The notes under the pieces are model-generated. The model saw only the letters and a program-made list of their open reading frames with translations. It did no database searches and was not told where the DNA came from. 64,000 nucleotides of DNA. It comes from CAXTSE01 sp035554115 (GTDB taxonomy: Bacteria; Actinomycetota; Actinomycetes; Actinomycetales; Microbacteriaceae). The translations under genes and the position numbers were made by a program. Below, one piece after another: positions 38,001-45,694 of this stretch. The stretch's first letter is position 1, and the number at the start of each line of letters is the position of its first letter. The stretch covers positions 62,001-126,000 of the forward strand of contig DATMIW010000013.1 in the NCBI GenBank assembly GCA_035554115.1. Reading direction: 5' to 3'.

Positions 38001-38732
38001 TCAAGGGCCAGCCCGCCGTCGAGCCGTCCGCCGCATCCCGACCAGCACAAGGGCGGACACGGTGAGCACCCCGACGACCGCAACCACAATGACCGCTGCG
38101 CTCACAATCGGAGCCGATTCCTCAGCTCCCGGTGTATCCGTTGCCGCGGCCGTCAGCCACAGCCGATCAAGGGGTGTTGCGGCGGTCACGCCTGAGCTAC
38201 CCGAAACCAGCGGAGTAGCGGTCGAGTCGGTGACCGCGAACCAGGCGTGTGTCGCGTCGTCGCGAACGAGCGCCGCCTCGGGGGGAGCGGCCGCGAGCGC
38301 GGCAGCGAGTTTCGGATCCGGTGCAAACTCCGCGAGCTCGGCTTGCTCATTCACCGGGTTGATCCACACTGTCGCGACGCCGACCATGTCGGAATCCACC
38401 GACACCGGCACGATCCACTCATTACGCAGCGTGACCGGAGCGGGGGTATCCGCGTCGGGTGTCGTGGTGCGCGAGCCGGAAGCCCTGCCCGCCAGAAAGG
38501 CCTCGCTCCACTCCCACACTCGCGTCACCGTGCCGAGCGTGGTCGAGTCGTCGAAGTCGATCCCTGTCCCGTCTGCGCCTGGTCCGTACAGCTGGGCGAG
38601 GCGCGCTGTCAGGCCGTCCGCGACATATTCGGCGACCCTGTCCGGCACCGAACCCGAGGCCGGCGCGAGCGCCGCGCCCGGCGCCACGCTGCCCAGCAGC
38701 ACGGCAAGGGCTGCGAGCAGTGTGGGCACCAT
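38001..38732 (-). CDS. Exported protein with C-terminal membrane anchor, unknown function
   Basis: 243 aa. N-terminal signal peptide (MVPTLLAALAVLLGSVAPGA, cleavage about residue 23), an extracytoplasmic domain of about 180 residues without a family I recognise, and a C-terminal membrane helix (APIVSAAVIVVAVVGVLTVS) followed by the basic tail RRTARRRAG. This is the topology of surface-anchored proteins without sortase motif. Divergent from the YqaJ-like gene. Function unknown. Confidence 0.65.
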   Translation of the reverse strand: MVPTLLAALAVLLGSVAPGAALAPASGSVPDRVAEYVADGLTARLAQLYGPGADGTGIDFDDSTTLGTVTRVWEWSEAFLAGRASGSRTTTPDADTPAPVTLRNEWIVPVSVDSDMVGVATVWINPVNEQAELAEFAPDPKLAAALAAAPPEAALVRDDATHAWFAVTDSTATPLVSGSSGVTAATPLDRLWLTAAATDTPGAEESAPIVSAAVIVVAVVGVLTVSALVLVGMRRTARRRAGP

Positions 38733-38894
38733 GTCGCCATGATCCCACCTCCGCCGCCCGCGCCAGCTCGCGATCCGACGCAGATGGCGCGGGCGGCGCC
38801 CGCTCTCGAAGCATCAGCGTCGGATCGCGCCGTCCGGCGAGCGCGACCGGCGCGCTGGGTCTCGGATGCCGGGGGGCAGGGGCATGATGGGCAC

Positions 38895-39527
38895 GTGACA
38901 CTGGTGCAGCCGACTCTCTCGCTCTGGGACGAGCCCCCCGTCCCGTTCCGCGAGCGCGTCGTTGCCGATGCGAACGACCGAGTCGGCTGGCTCCGCGCTC
39001 GCGCCCGAGGGGTCACGGCGACCGACGCCGCGCAGCTGGCGAGTTCGCAATCGGTTGCCGCGCTCGCGATGACGAAATTGCTCGGCACCAACTTCGGAGG
39101 AAACGCGTTCACCCAGCACGGTCGCGACCGGGAACCAGCCATCGCCAAATGGGCACATTCCGTGTACGGCATGAACGCCAACACTCTGCTCTTTCATGCT
39201 GACGGAGCACGCGAACATCTCGCCACTCCCGACGGCTGGCGCGAGAAGGGCGAGGCCCTCGAACTCTGCGAAATCAAGACGACCACATCGGTGTGGAAGG
39301 CGATCCCCCGAGCGTATCTACGGCAGGTGTGGTGGCAGCAGTACGTTCTCGGCGCCGAGCGAACCCTTGTCGTCTGGGAGCGTCACGACAACTTCGTGCC
39401 GGTTCACGCCGATCCCGAATGCCGTTGGGTCGACCGTGACGACAACGAGATCCACCGTTTGCGGGTTCTCGCCGATGAACTCATGCACGCCATGCGGCGA
39501 GGGCGCCCGACCCGCCCATCCGTCTAG
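38895..39527 (+). CDS. YqaJ-like phage-type recombinase/nuclease
   Basis: 210 aa from the GTG at 38895. The catalytic core of lambda-exonuclease/YqaJ nucleases is visible: QHGRDREPAIAKWA (about residue 76, conserved E), LATPDGW, then ELCEIKTT (E-x-K, about 116-123) and a QVWWQQYVLGAE helix (about 141). These proteins degrade 5-prime ends for recombination and are mostly phage-derived; here it is a single chromosomal copy with no other phage gene, so it may be domesticated or take part in repair. Confidence 0.82.
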   Translation: MTLVQPTLSLWDEPPVPFRERVVADANDRVGWLRARARGVTATDAAQLASSQSVAALAMTKLLGTNFGGNAFTQHGRDREPAIAKWAHSVYGMNANTLLFHADGAREHLATPDGWREKGEALELCEIKTTTSVWKAIPRAYLRQVWWQQYVLGAERTLVVWERHDNFVPVHADPECRWVDRDDNEIHRLRVLADELMHAMRRGRPTRPSV

Positions 39528-39529
39528 CG

Positions 39530-39575
39530 GTTCGCAATCCGTGCAGCGCGTCGAAAGGCTCGTCGGATTACGAAC
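39530..39575. repeat. Dispersed palindromic repeat family 1, copy C
   Basis: GTTCGCAATCCG (39530-39541) and CGGATTACGAAC (39564-39575), one mismatch, with GTCGAAAGG in the centre. Between the convergent yqaJ-like and Pr6Pr genes. Same family as copies at 13544 and 18276. Confidence 0.75.
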
Positions 39576-39578
39576 GGT

Positions 39579-40247
39579 TCATCGATCAAGACGGGCGCGC
39601 GAGATCCGGATCACGCCGGCACCAACTCCGCCGATAATCGCGGCAATGAGCACCACATAGAACGCCACCGACACATAGCCCTCGGGTGAGTTCGCCGGAT
39701 TCAGGAACGGGTACGGATACCAGCTCGGCTTCGCCTCGAGGTAGTTGTAGGCGAGGGGGCCGCGGATCATCGTGTAGACCGCCCAGACGAGCGGGAACGC
39801 GATCATGACCCAGATCGTCTTCCACTCCAACCGCCGTCGTCCCGGCGCGAAGATCCAATCGAGCACGATCAGCACCGGCCCGACGACGTGCAGGATCTCG
39901 TTGGTCCAGGGCACGACGAGGCCGTCGGCCACGTTCACTCCGCGCAGGAGCGTGTTGTAGACGATCCCCGTGACTGCCATATACGCAACAACCGAGGCGC
40001 GTGCGACAGCAAACCACGGAGGGTCGTCGACGCCACGGATGAGAAAGCCAGCCCCGAGGAGGAACACCAAAACGGTGAGGACATTCGAGTCGATCGTGAA
40101 GTAGCTGAAGAAGTTGACGGGGATGACCCCGAGCTCGATGATCCCCAGCGAACGCCAGAAGTCGAAGTTGTTGATCAGCTGCGTGACCGTAGCGGCCACG
40201 ATCGCAGCAGCCCCGAGGACCCGCACGACGATGACGAGAGCCCGCAT
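39579..40247 (-). CDS. Pr6Pr family membrane protein
   Basis: 222 aa from the ATG at 40245-40247. Six predicted membrane helices (ALVIVVRVLGAAAIVAATVT, NVLTVLVFLLGAGFLIRG, VAYMAVTGIVYNTLLRG and others). FFSYFTIDSNVLTV, TNEILHVVGPVLIVLDW and NYLEAKPSWYPYPFLNP are signature blocks of the Pr6Pr (FAR-17a/AIG1-like) family. Function unknown. Confidence 0.85.
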   Translation of the reverse strand: MRALVIVVRVLGAAAIVAATVTQLINNFDFWRSLGIIELGVIPVNFFSYFTIDSNVLTVLVFLLGAGFLIRGVDDPPWFAVARASVVAYMAVTGIVYNTLLRGVNVADGLVVPWTNEILHVVGPVLIVLDWIFAPGRRRLEWKTIWVMIAFPLVWAVYTMIRGPLAYNYLEAKPSWYPYPFLNPANSPEGYVSVAFYVVLIAAIIGGVGAGVIRISRARLDR

Positions 40248-40363
40248 GCTCGAAGCGTAACGGGTCCCGGCCATAGCTGAAGGTTTTCCGCTTCCGGAAC
40301 GTGCACGAAACACTCGCGACTCACATGCACCGTTTACTGGGAGGAACGGCGGGGAGACTGGCG

Positions 40364-41329
40364 ATGACAACGATGCGCGCGATGACGATATCCGGCGCGG
40401 GCGGACCCGAAGCCCTCGCCCTGAGCGACGTCGATCGACCCGTGCGCGTCAGCTCTGAATTGCTCGTGCGCGTCGTGGCGGCCGGGGTCAACCCGGTCGA
40501 CGCCAAGACACGCGCCGGACGGGGATCGTTCGGCGCGATCTCCGAGTTCCCGGTCGTGCTCGGTCAGGATTTCAGCGGCGTGGTCGTCGAGGCTCCGTAT
40601 GCGGCGCATCCGCTGCAACCCGGCACTGAAGTTTTCGGCATGGTGCCCGTTCCACGTTTCGGGGGCGCCTATGCCGAGTACCTGTCGGTCTCGTCGCTCA
40701 GCGTTGTTCGCAAACCGCGCGGGCTCTCGCATGTCGAGGCGGCGGGCGTGCCGCTTGCCGCGTTGACCGCGTGGGGAATGGTAGTCGAGACAGCGAAAGC
40801 GCATGACGGGCAGCGCATCCTTATTCACGCGGGGGCTGGAGGTGTGGGGCATTTCGCGATTCAGTTCGCCGCATACTTCGGCGCCTATGTGATCACCACG
40901 GGTTCCACCCGCAATCTCATGTGGCTGAGCGATCTTGGCGCCAACGAGATCGTCGACCATACAGCGGTCCGCTTCGACGATGTTGTCGATCAGGTCGATG
41001 TCGTGATCGACCTGATCGGCAACGGAATCGACGAAACCGCCACCCGATCGCTGCGAGTGCTGCGGCCCGGCGGGCTCATCATCACCGCCCCAAGCGGGAG
41101 CTGGCCGACAATGGCAGTGGATGCCAAAACGGCCGGGGTGCGCGCAACCGGCTTTCAGGTCGCCCCCGACGGCTCCACGCTCGCAATCATTTCGCGGCTG
41201 CTCGATTCAGGAGATGTGCGGGTGTATGTCGACCGGGTGTTCGATCTCGAGGATGCCGCCGAGGCGCACCGTGCAATGGAGACCGGCCACACGCGCGGCA
41301 AGCTCGTGCTGAACGTGTCCGCGGCCTAG
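40364..41329 (+). CDS. NADP-dependent zinc-free oxidoreductase (quinone reductase-like MDR)
   Basis: 321 aa from the ATG at 40364 (GGAG nine bases before). Medium-chain dehydrogenase/reductase: GroES-like part (VVAAGVNPVDAKTRAGRG, DFSGVVVEAP) and Rossmann part with LIHAGAGGVGHFAIQFA (about residue 150). No zinc ligands of alcohol dehydrogenases, so a quinone or enone reductase of the QOR type. Stand-alone, convergent with rplA. Substrate unknown. Confidence 0.85.
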   Translation: MTTMRAMTISGAGGPEALALSDVDRPVRVSSELLVRVVAAGVNPVDAKTRAGRGSFGAISEFPVVLGQDFSGVVVEAPYAAHPLQPGTEVFGMVPVPRFGGAYAEYLSVSSLSVVRKPRGLSHVEAAGVPLAALTAWGMVVETAKAHDGQRILIHAGAGGVGHFAIQFAAYFGAYVITTGSTRNLMWLSDLGANEIVDHTAVRFDDVVDQVDVVIDLIGNGIDETATRSLRVLRPGGLIITAPSGSWPTMAVDAKTAGVRATGFQVAPDGSTLAIISRLLDSGDVRVYVDRVFDLEDAAEAHRAMETGHTRGKLVLNVSAA

Positions 41330-41354
41330 CTGCTACGGCGCGCACGAACGCACA

Positions 41355-41384
41355 AAGAGGGGCCCGCCGAAGCGGACCCCTCTT
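41355..41384. terminator. Bidirectional terminator downstream of rplA
   Basis: AAGAGGGGCCCGC and GCGGACCCCTCTT form a stem with one unpaired base and a CGAA loop, between the convergent oxidoreductase and rplA genes. It has a T-rich tail on both strands. Confidence 0.85.
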
Positions 41385-41402
41385 CCTGACTCTACGTGCG
41401 GG

Positions 41403-42092
41403 TTAGAGCGCGCTCACATCGAGCGGGATGCCAGGGCCGAACGTTGTCGACAGGCTGCCCTTCTGGATATAGCGACCCTTCGACGAGCCGGGCTTCGAAC
41501 GCTGAACTTCTTCGAGGGCGGCGGCGAAGTTCTCGTCGAGCTGCTCTTGCGTGAAACCGGCTTTGCCGATCACGAAGTGCACATTGGCGTGCTTGTCGAC
41601 GCGGAACTCGATCTTGCCGCCCTTGATGTCCGAAACGGCTTTCGCCGGGTCGGGCGTCACGGTGCCGGTCTTCGGGTTCGGCATGAGGCCGCGAGGGCCC
41701 AGTACCTTACCGAGGCGACCAACCTGACCCATGAGCTCGGGCGTCGAAACGGCCGAGTCAAAGGCGGTGTAGCCAGCGGCAACCTTCTCGATCAGCTCGG
41801 TGCCACCGACCTCGTCGGCACCCGCGGCGAGCGCGGCCTCGGCGGCGGCTCCCGTCGCGAACACGATGACGCGGGCGGTCTTACCGGTGCCGTGGGGCAG
41901 GATGACGGTGCTGCGCACCATCTGGTCGGCCTTGCGCGGGTCGACCCCGAGCTTGAGCGCGACCTCAACTGTCGAGTCGAACTTCTTCGACCCGGTCTTC
42001 TTGACGATTTCGACTGCCTCGACGGGAGCGTAGAACTTGCCCTCTTCGAGCAGCTCTGCGGCGGCGCGGTAGGCCTTGGATTTCTGAGCCAT
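41403..42092 (-). CDS. rplA: 50S ribosomal protein L1
   Basis: 229 aa, full length. Typical L1 blocks: DPRKADQMVRSTVILPHGTG (about 51), LGPRGLMPNPKTGTV (about 131) and GKYAxxxKxxxxSTTFGPGI-type end (GRYIQKGSLSTTFGPGIPLD). Builds the L1 stalk and can repress its own operon. Two bp after rplK. Confidence 0.97.
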   Translation of the reverse strand: MAQKSKAYRAAAELLEEGKFYAPVEAVEIVKKTGSKKFDSTVEVALKLGVDPRKADQMVRSTVILPHGTGKTARVIVFATGAAAEAALAAGADEVGGTELIEKVAAGYTAFDSAVSTPELMGQVGRLGKVLGPRGLMPNPKTGTVTPDPAKAVSDIKGGKIEFRVDKHANVHFVIGKAGFTQEQLDENFAAALEEVQRSKPGSSKGRYIQKGSLSTTFGPGIPLDVSAL

Positions 42093-42094
42093 GA

Positions 42095-42526
42095 TTACGC
42101 CTCCACCGTGATCCCCATCGAACGGGCGGTGCCCGCGATGATCTTCATTGCTGCCTCAACATCGTTCGCGTTGAGGTCGGCCTGCTTCTGCTCGGCAATC
42201 GCACGCACCTGGTCGCGGCTGAGCTTGGCGACCTTGACGGTGTGAGGAGTCGACGAGCCCTTCGCGACGCCTGCAGCCTTTTTGATGAGCTCGGCGGCGG
42301 GCGGGGTCTTGAGGATGAACGTGAACGAACGGTCTTCGTACACGGTGATCTCGACCGGGATGACGTTGCCGCGCTGCGACTCGGTCGCGGCGTTGTACGC
42401 CTTGCAGAACTCCATGATGTTCACGCCGTGCTGACCCAGGGCCGGGCCGATGGGCGGGGCCGGGTTCGCGGCGCCGGCGTTGATCTGGAGCTTGATCAGG
42501 CCGGTCACCTTCTTCTTCGGTGCCAT
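42095..42526 (-). CDS. rplK: 50S ribosomal protein L11
   Basis: 143 aa. NPAPPIGPALGQHGVNIMEF (residues 20-39) and the C-terminal KSMNAxDxxAA-type block (ADLNANDVEAAMKIIAGTAR) identify L11, the GTPase-centre protein and thiostrepton target. First gene of the rplK-rplA operon. It is separated from nusG by 391 bp including a terminator, so it has its own promoter. Confidence 0.97.
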   Translation of the reverse strand: MAPKKKVTGLIKLQINAGAANPAPPIGPALGQHGVNIMEFCKAYNAATESQRGNVIPVEITVYEDRSFTFILKTPPAAELIKKAAGVAKGSSTPHTVKVAKLSRDQVRAIAEQKQADLNANDVEAAMKIIAGTARSMGITVEA

Positions 42527-42603
42527 AGCTTTCCTTACTGTCGTGCCACAAACGTGGCTCTCCCACGAACTAGCCGAGTGCTAGCAGTGGTGGTGGTTGC
42601 GCC

Positions 42604-42636
42604 GGTCGAGTAGCCGCACAGTGGCGTATCTAAACC
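42604..42636. repeat. Dispersed palindromic repeat family 2, copy A
   Basis: Begins GGTCGAGTAGCC and ends GGCGTATCTAAACC. Same frame (GGTYGAGTRGC...GTATCGARACC) as copies at 42673 and 61767. Confidence 0.65.
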
Positions 42637-42672
42637 AAGCAACCTCAGCACTTTACCGGATCCGGAGCGGCT

Positions 42673-42708
42673 GGTCGAGTGCCGCGCACAGCACGGTGTA
42701 TCGAGACC
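42673..42708. repeat. Dispersed palindromic repeat family 2, copy B
   Basis: Begins GGTCGAGTGCCGCG and ends CGGTGTATCGAGACC. 36 bp copy of the element at 42604 and 61767. Confidence 0.65.
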
Positions 42709-42840
42709 ACCCAACCGCACCGCCAGCACTAATTCAGCCGCTACGCCGCCCAGCGCGCATCTCGCCCCAGGGAATTGCACGTCCGGGCAGCGACAGTGGC
42801 TGAATTCGTGTCGGCGACCCGGCACACAGCGGATACGGCA

Positions 42841-42873
42841 AAAGCCCCGGCGACCGGAGTCGTCGGGGCTTCT
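42841..42873 (-). terminator. nusG terminator
   Basis: On the minus strand AAGCCCCGACGACTC pairs through CGGGGCTTTT (AGCCCCG at 42844-42850 with CGGGGCT at 42865-42871), ending in four T. It lies 45-75 bp beyond the nusG stop. Confidence 0.8.
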
Positions 42874-42917
42874 TGCGGTTTCGATACGGCGCCGCGCGCC
42901 TTCTCAGCCGGCGAAAA

Positions 42918-43868
42918 CTAGAGCTTCGTCACCTGGTCGAACGACAGCTCGACCGGCGTCTCGCGCTCGAACAGCGAAACGAGCACGGTGAGCTTGCCGC
43001 TCTCGGGCTTGATCTCGCTGATCGTGCCGGGAAGTCCCGCGAACGAGCCCTCTTTGATCGTGATGGTCTCGCCGACCTCGAAGTCGATCTCGGCTGGGAT
43101 GACGCGCGCCGCAGCTTTGCCGCCCTTCGACGTCGCACCCGCCTTGGCCGGAGCTTCCACGATCTGCACGAGGCTCTTCAACATGTTGAAGGCCTCTTCG
43201 AAACGCAGCGGGGTCGGGTTGTGGGAGTTGCCCACGAATCCGGTCACGCCCGGCGTGTGCCGCACAACCGACCAGCTGTCTTCGTTGAGATCCATGCGCA
43301 CCAGCACGTAGCCGGGGATGCGCACGCGGTTGACGAGCTTGCGCTGGCCGTTCTTGATCTCGACGACGTCTTCCATCGGCACCTGGACCTCGAAGACGAA
43401 GTCCTCCATGGCCATCGAGGTGCGGCGCGATTCGATGTTCTGCTTGACGCGCTTCTCGAAGCCGGCATAGGAGTGGATGACATACCACTTACCGAATTTG
43501 CCCCGCAGCTCTGCGCGGAACTCCTCATAGGGATCGACCTCGGCCTCTTCTTCGGCTTCGGCTTCCTCTGCCTCTTCGTCGGTCGCTTCGACAGCGGCTT
43601 CGGCCTCCTCGGCCGAGTCGATGTCGAGCGCGTCATCGACGATGGCATCGGCTTCGGGATCGGAAGCCGCGTCGAGAGCATCCAGCAGCTCATCGAGCCC
43701 GGCCTCGACATCCTGCTGCTCGTCCACCAGGTGGACGGCGTTGTGCTCAGCAGGATCGACCGAGTGCGTCTGGGCGTCGAGAACGTTGCCCTCCTGGGCC
43801 TCGTCTTCTTCTGACGACTGCTCGGCGGCCGTAGCCAGGTCGATGTCGCGTCGTTCGTGTTCCGTCAT
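42918..43868 (-). CDS. nusG: Transcription termination/antitermination protein NusG
   Basis: 316 aa. The first 120 or so residues are an acidic Glu/Ala/Asp-rich extension (VEATDEEAEEAEAEEEAEVD) common in actinobacterial NusG. Then the NGN domain (KWYVIHSYAGFEKRVKQNIE, ITGFVG-type block VTGFVGNSHNPTPL) and the C-terminal KOW domain (VGETITIKEGSFAGLPGTIS), which contacts NusE/Rho. A Lys/Gly linker (AKAGATSKGGKAAARVIP) is present between the domains. In a secE-nusG operon. Confidence 0.96.
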   Translation of the reverse strand: MTEHERRDIDLATAAEQSSEEDEAQEGNVLDAQTHSVDPAEHNAVHLVDEQQDVEAGLDELLDALDAASDPEADAIVDDALDIDSAEEAEAAVEATDEEAEEAEAEEEAEVDPYEEFRAELRGKFGKWYVIHSYAGFEKRVKQNIESRRTSMAMEDFVFEVQVPMEDVVEIKNGQRKLVNRVRIPGYVLVRMDLNEDSWSVVRHTPGVTGFVGNSHNPTPLRFEEAFNMLKSLVQIVEAPAKAGATSKGGKAAARVIPAEIDFEVGETITIKEGSFAGLPGTISEIKPESGKLTVLVSLFERETPVELSFDQVTKL

Positions 43869-43923
43869 GCTTCTCTCGTATCTCGTCTGCGTCGGCCGTC
43901 GCCCTCACCCGGTGGGGGGAGCG

Positions 43924-44202
43924 TCAGCTGCCGTCGCCGTTGCCGAAGGTCCAGGCGACTCCCCAGCCGAACAGCATGTCCAGTCCATAGACCAGCGCCA
44001 TCATGATGATGACGAACACGAGCACAACACCCGTGTAACTAAACAGTTCTTTGCGGGTCGGGGTAACGACCTTCTTCAGTTCGTTGACAACCTGGCGCAT
44101 GAACAGGGCGACGCGGGCAAAGGGGTTGCGCTTTTCGGCGCGCTCCCGCTTGGCGCTCGCGACGAGGTCCTCACTGGGCTCCTCGACGACTTTGCGTGCC
44201 AC
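43924..44202 (-). CDS. secE: Preprotein translocase subunit SecE
   Basis: 92 aa. Charged N-terminus, conserved amphipathic FMRQVVNELKKVVTPTRKEL followed by one membrane helix (FSYTGVVLVFVIIMMALVYG). Essential clamp of the SecYEG channel. Start GTG or ATG at 44202, 56 bp upstream of nusG. It lies next to tRNA-Trp, the usual arrangement. Confidence 0.95.
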   Translation of the reverse strand: MARKVVEEPSEDLVASAKRERAEKRNPFARVALFMRQVVNELKKVVTPTRKELFSYTGVVLVFVIIMMALVYGLDMLFGWGVAWTFGNGDGS

Positions 44203-44260
44203 TGTGTCACCACCGTTTTCCGGTCAACTGGTTCCGAGGCGGTTGCCTCGAAATGCTGCG

Positions 44261-44333
44261 CAGGGCGGACAGGACTCGAACCTGCAACCTGCGGTTTTGG
44301 AGACCGCTGCTCTACCAATTGAGCCACCGCCCT
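44261..44333 (-). tRNA. tRNA-Trp (anticodon CCA)
   Basis: 73 nt. Acceptor AGGGCGG/CCGCCCT, anticodon CCA (TGG on the plus strand at 44298-44300) in a GCGGT/ACCGC stem, T-loop GTTCGAGTC. Discriminator G; CCA is not encoded. Just upstream of secE on the same strand. Confidence 0.95.
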
Positions 44334-44476
44334 ACAGAGCCGGATCGCATGGCTTCGCCACCGCCTCAGGAGACGGCTGCCACAAATGGGCACGACAAAG
44401 CTTGGCAGATTCGACTACCTCGTCAAGTGTAGAGCATCGTCGTTCGACCGCACGAACAGCGGTTTAGGCTGGCAGG

Positions 44477-45685
44477 GTGGCACGCATCTCTCAGCGCATC
44501 GGCTCAATTGCCGAGTCGGCGACCCTCAAAGTCGACGCAAAAGCCAAGCAGCTGAAGGCCGCCGGGCGACCCGTGGTGAGCTTCGCGGCCGGCGAGCCGG
44601 ACTTCCCCACCCCCGCACATGTTGTGGACGCGGCAGCCGAGGCGACTCGCGACCCGAAAAACCACCGCTACACCCCCGCAGCAGGCCTTCCCGAGCTGCG
44701 GGAGGCGATCGCGGCGAAGACGGCTCACGACAGCGGCCTCGTCGTCGATCCCTCGCAGATCGTCGTCACCAATGGCGGCAAGCAGGCCGTCTACCAGGCT
44801 TTCGCGACGCTGCTCGATCCGGGCGACGAGGTTCTGGTTCCGACGCCGTATTGGACCACCTACCCGGAAGCCATCCGGCTGGCGGGCGGGGTTCCTGTGG
44901 ATGTCTTCGCGGGATCCGAGCAGGGCTACCTGGTGACAGTCGACCAGCTGGAAGCAGCGCGCACCGACCGCACCAAGGTGCTGCTGTTCGTGTCGCCCTC
45001 GAACCCGACAGGCGCCGTGTATTCGCCCGAGCAGACGCGCGCGATCGGCGAATGGGCTGAGGCGCACGGACTCTGGGTAATCAGCGACGAGATTTACCAG
45101 AACCTGACCTACTCGTCGACAGGCTCAGGGACCGTGGAATCGGCCATGTCGATCGTCGAGGCTGTGCCCGCGCTGGCCGACCGCACGATCCTGGTCAACG
45201 GGGTCGCTAAGACCTACGCAATGACCGGATGGCGCCTCGGCTGGATGGTCGGACCTCGCGACGCAATCGCCGCGGCCTCCAATCTGCAATCCCACCTCAC
45301 CTCGAATGTGTCGAACGTGTCGCAGCGCGCCGGAATCGCGGCACTCATCGGACCGCAGGACAGCGTCGAAGAGATGCGTCTCGCCTTCGACAGACGCCGC
45401 CACCTCATCGTTGACGGGCTCAACGCGATCCCCGGCATCGTGTGCCCGGTGCCCGCCGGTGCGTTCTACGTGTACCCGGATGTCACCGGCCTCCTCGGGC
45501 GTGAATGGGCCGGCGTGACGCCTCGCACCTCACTGGAGCTGGCGGACCTGATCCTCGACAAGGCCGAGGTCGCCGCCGTCCCCGGCGAGGCGTTCGGGCC
45601 GAGTGGGTATCTCCGCTTCAGCTACGCGGTGGGCGACGACGACATCGTCGAAGGCCTGCGGCGCCTGGCGAAGCTTTTCGCGTAG
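44477..45685 (+). CDS. aspC: Pyridoxal-phosphate aminotransferase (aspartate aminotransferase type)
   Basis: 402 aa, GTG start. Class I/II aminotransferase: GEPDFPTPAHVV near residue 38, TNGGKQAVYQAF near 99, SPSNPTGAVY near 174, PLP lysine in NGVAKTYAMTGWRLGWM (about 239-255) and the substrate-carboxylate arginine in LRFSYA near 384. Thermus-type AspC subgroup. A conserved neighbour of tRNA-Trp-secE-nusG in related genomes. Its end is only 9 bp from the next convergent gene, the left edge of the accessory island. Confidence 0.92.
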   Translation: MARISQRIGSIAESATLKVDAKAKQLKAAGRPVVSFAAGEPDFPTPAHVVDAAAEATRDPKNHRYTPAAGLPELREAIAAKTAHDSGLVVDPSQIVVTNGGKQAVYQAFATLLDPGDEVLVPTPYWTTYPEAIRLAGGVPVDVFAGSEQGYLVTVDQLEAARTDRTKVLLFVSPSNPTGAVYSPEQTRAIGEWAEAHGLWVISDEIYQNLTYSSTGSGTVESAMSIVEAVPALADRTILVNGVAKTYAMTGWRLGWMVGPRDAIAAASNLQSHLTSNVSNVSQRAGIAALIGPQDSVEEMRLAFDRRRHLIVDGLNAIPGIVCPVPAGAFYVYPDVTGLLGREWAGVTPRTSLELADLILDKAEVAAVPGEAFGPSGYLRFSYAVGDDDIVEGLRRLAKLFA

Positions 45686-45694
45686 TCCTGCCAG

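Larger units (their letters stand above)
42527..42917. other. 391-bp intergenic region, rplK to nusG
   Basis: No ORF of substance. It contains two copies of palindromic repeat family 2 (42604-42636 and 42673-42708) and the nusG terminator (42841-42873); the rplKA promoter should lie in it on the minus strand but I could not fix it. Confidence 0.6.

Noticed and set aside
44261..44333. tRNA-Trp as attachment site of the island
   Set aside because: The aminotransferase gene lies between them and there is no integrase or repeated tRNA end at the other edge.
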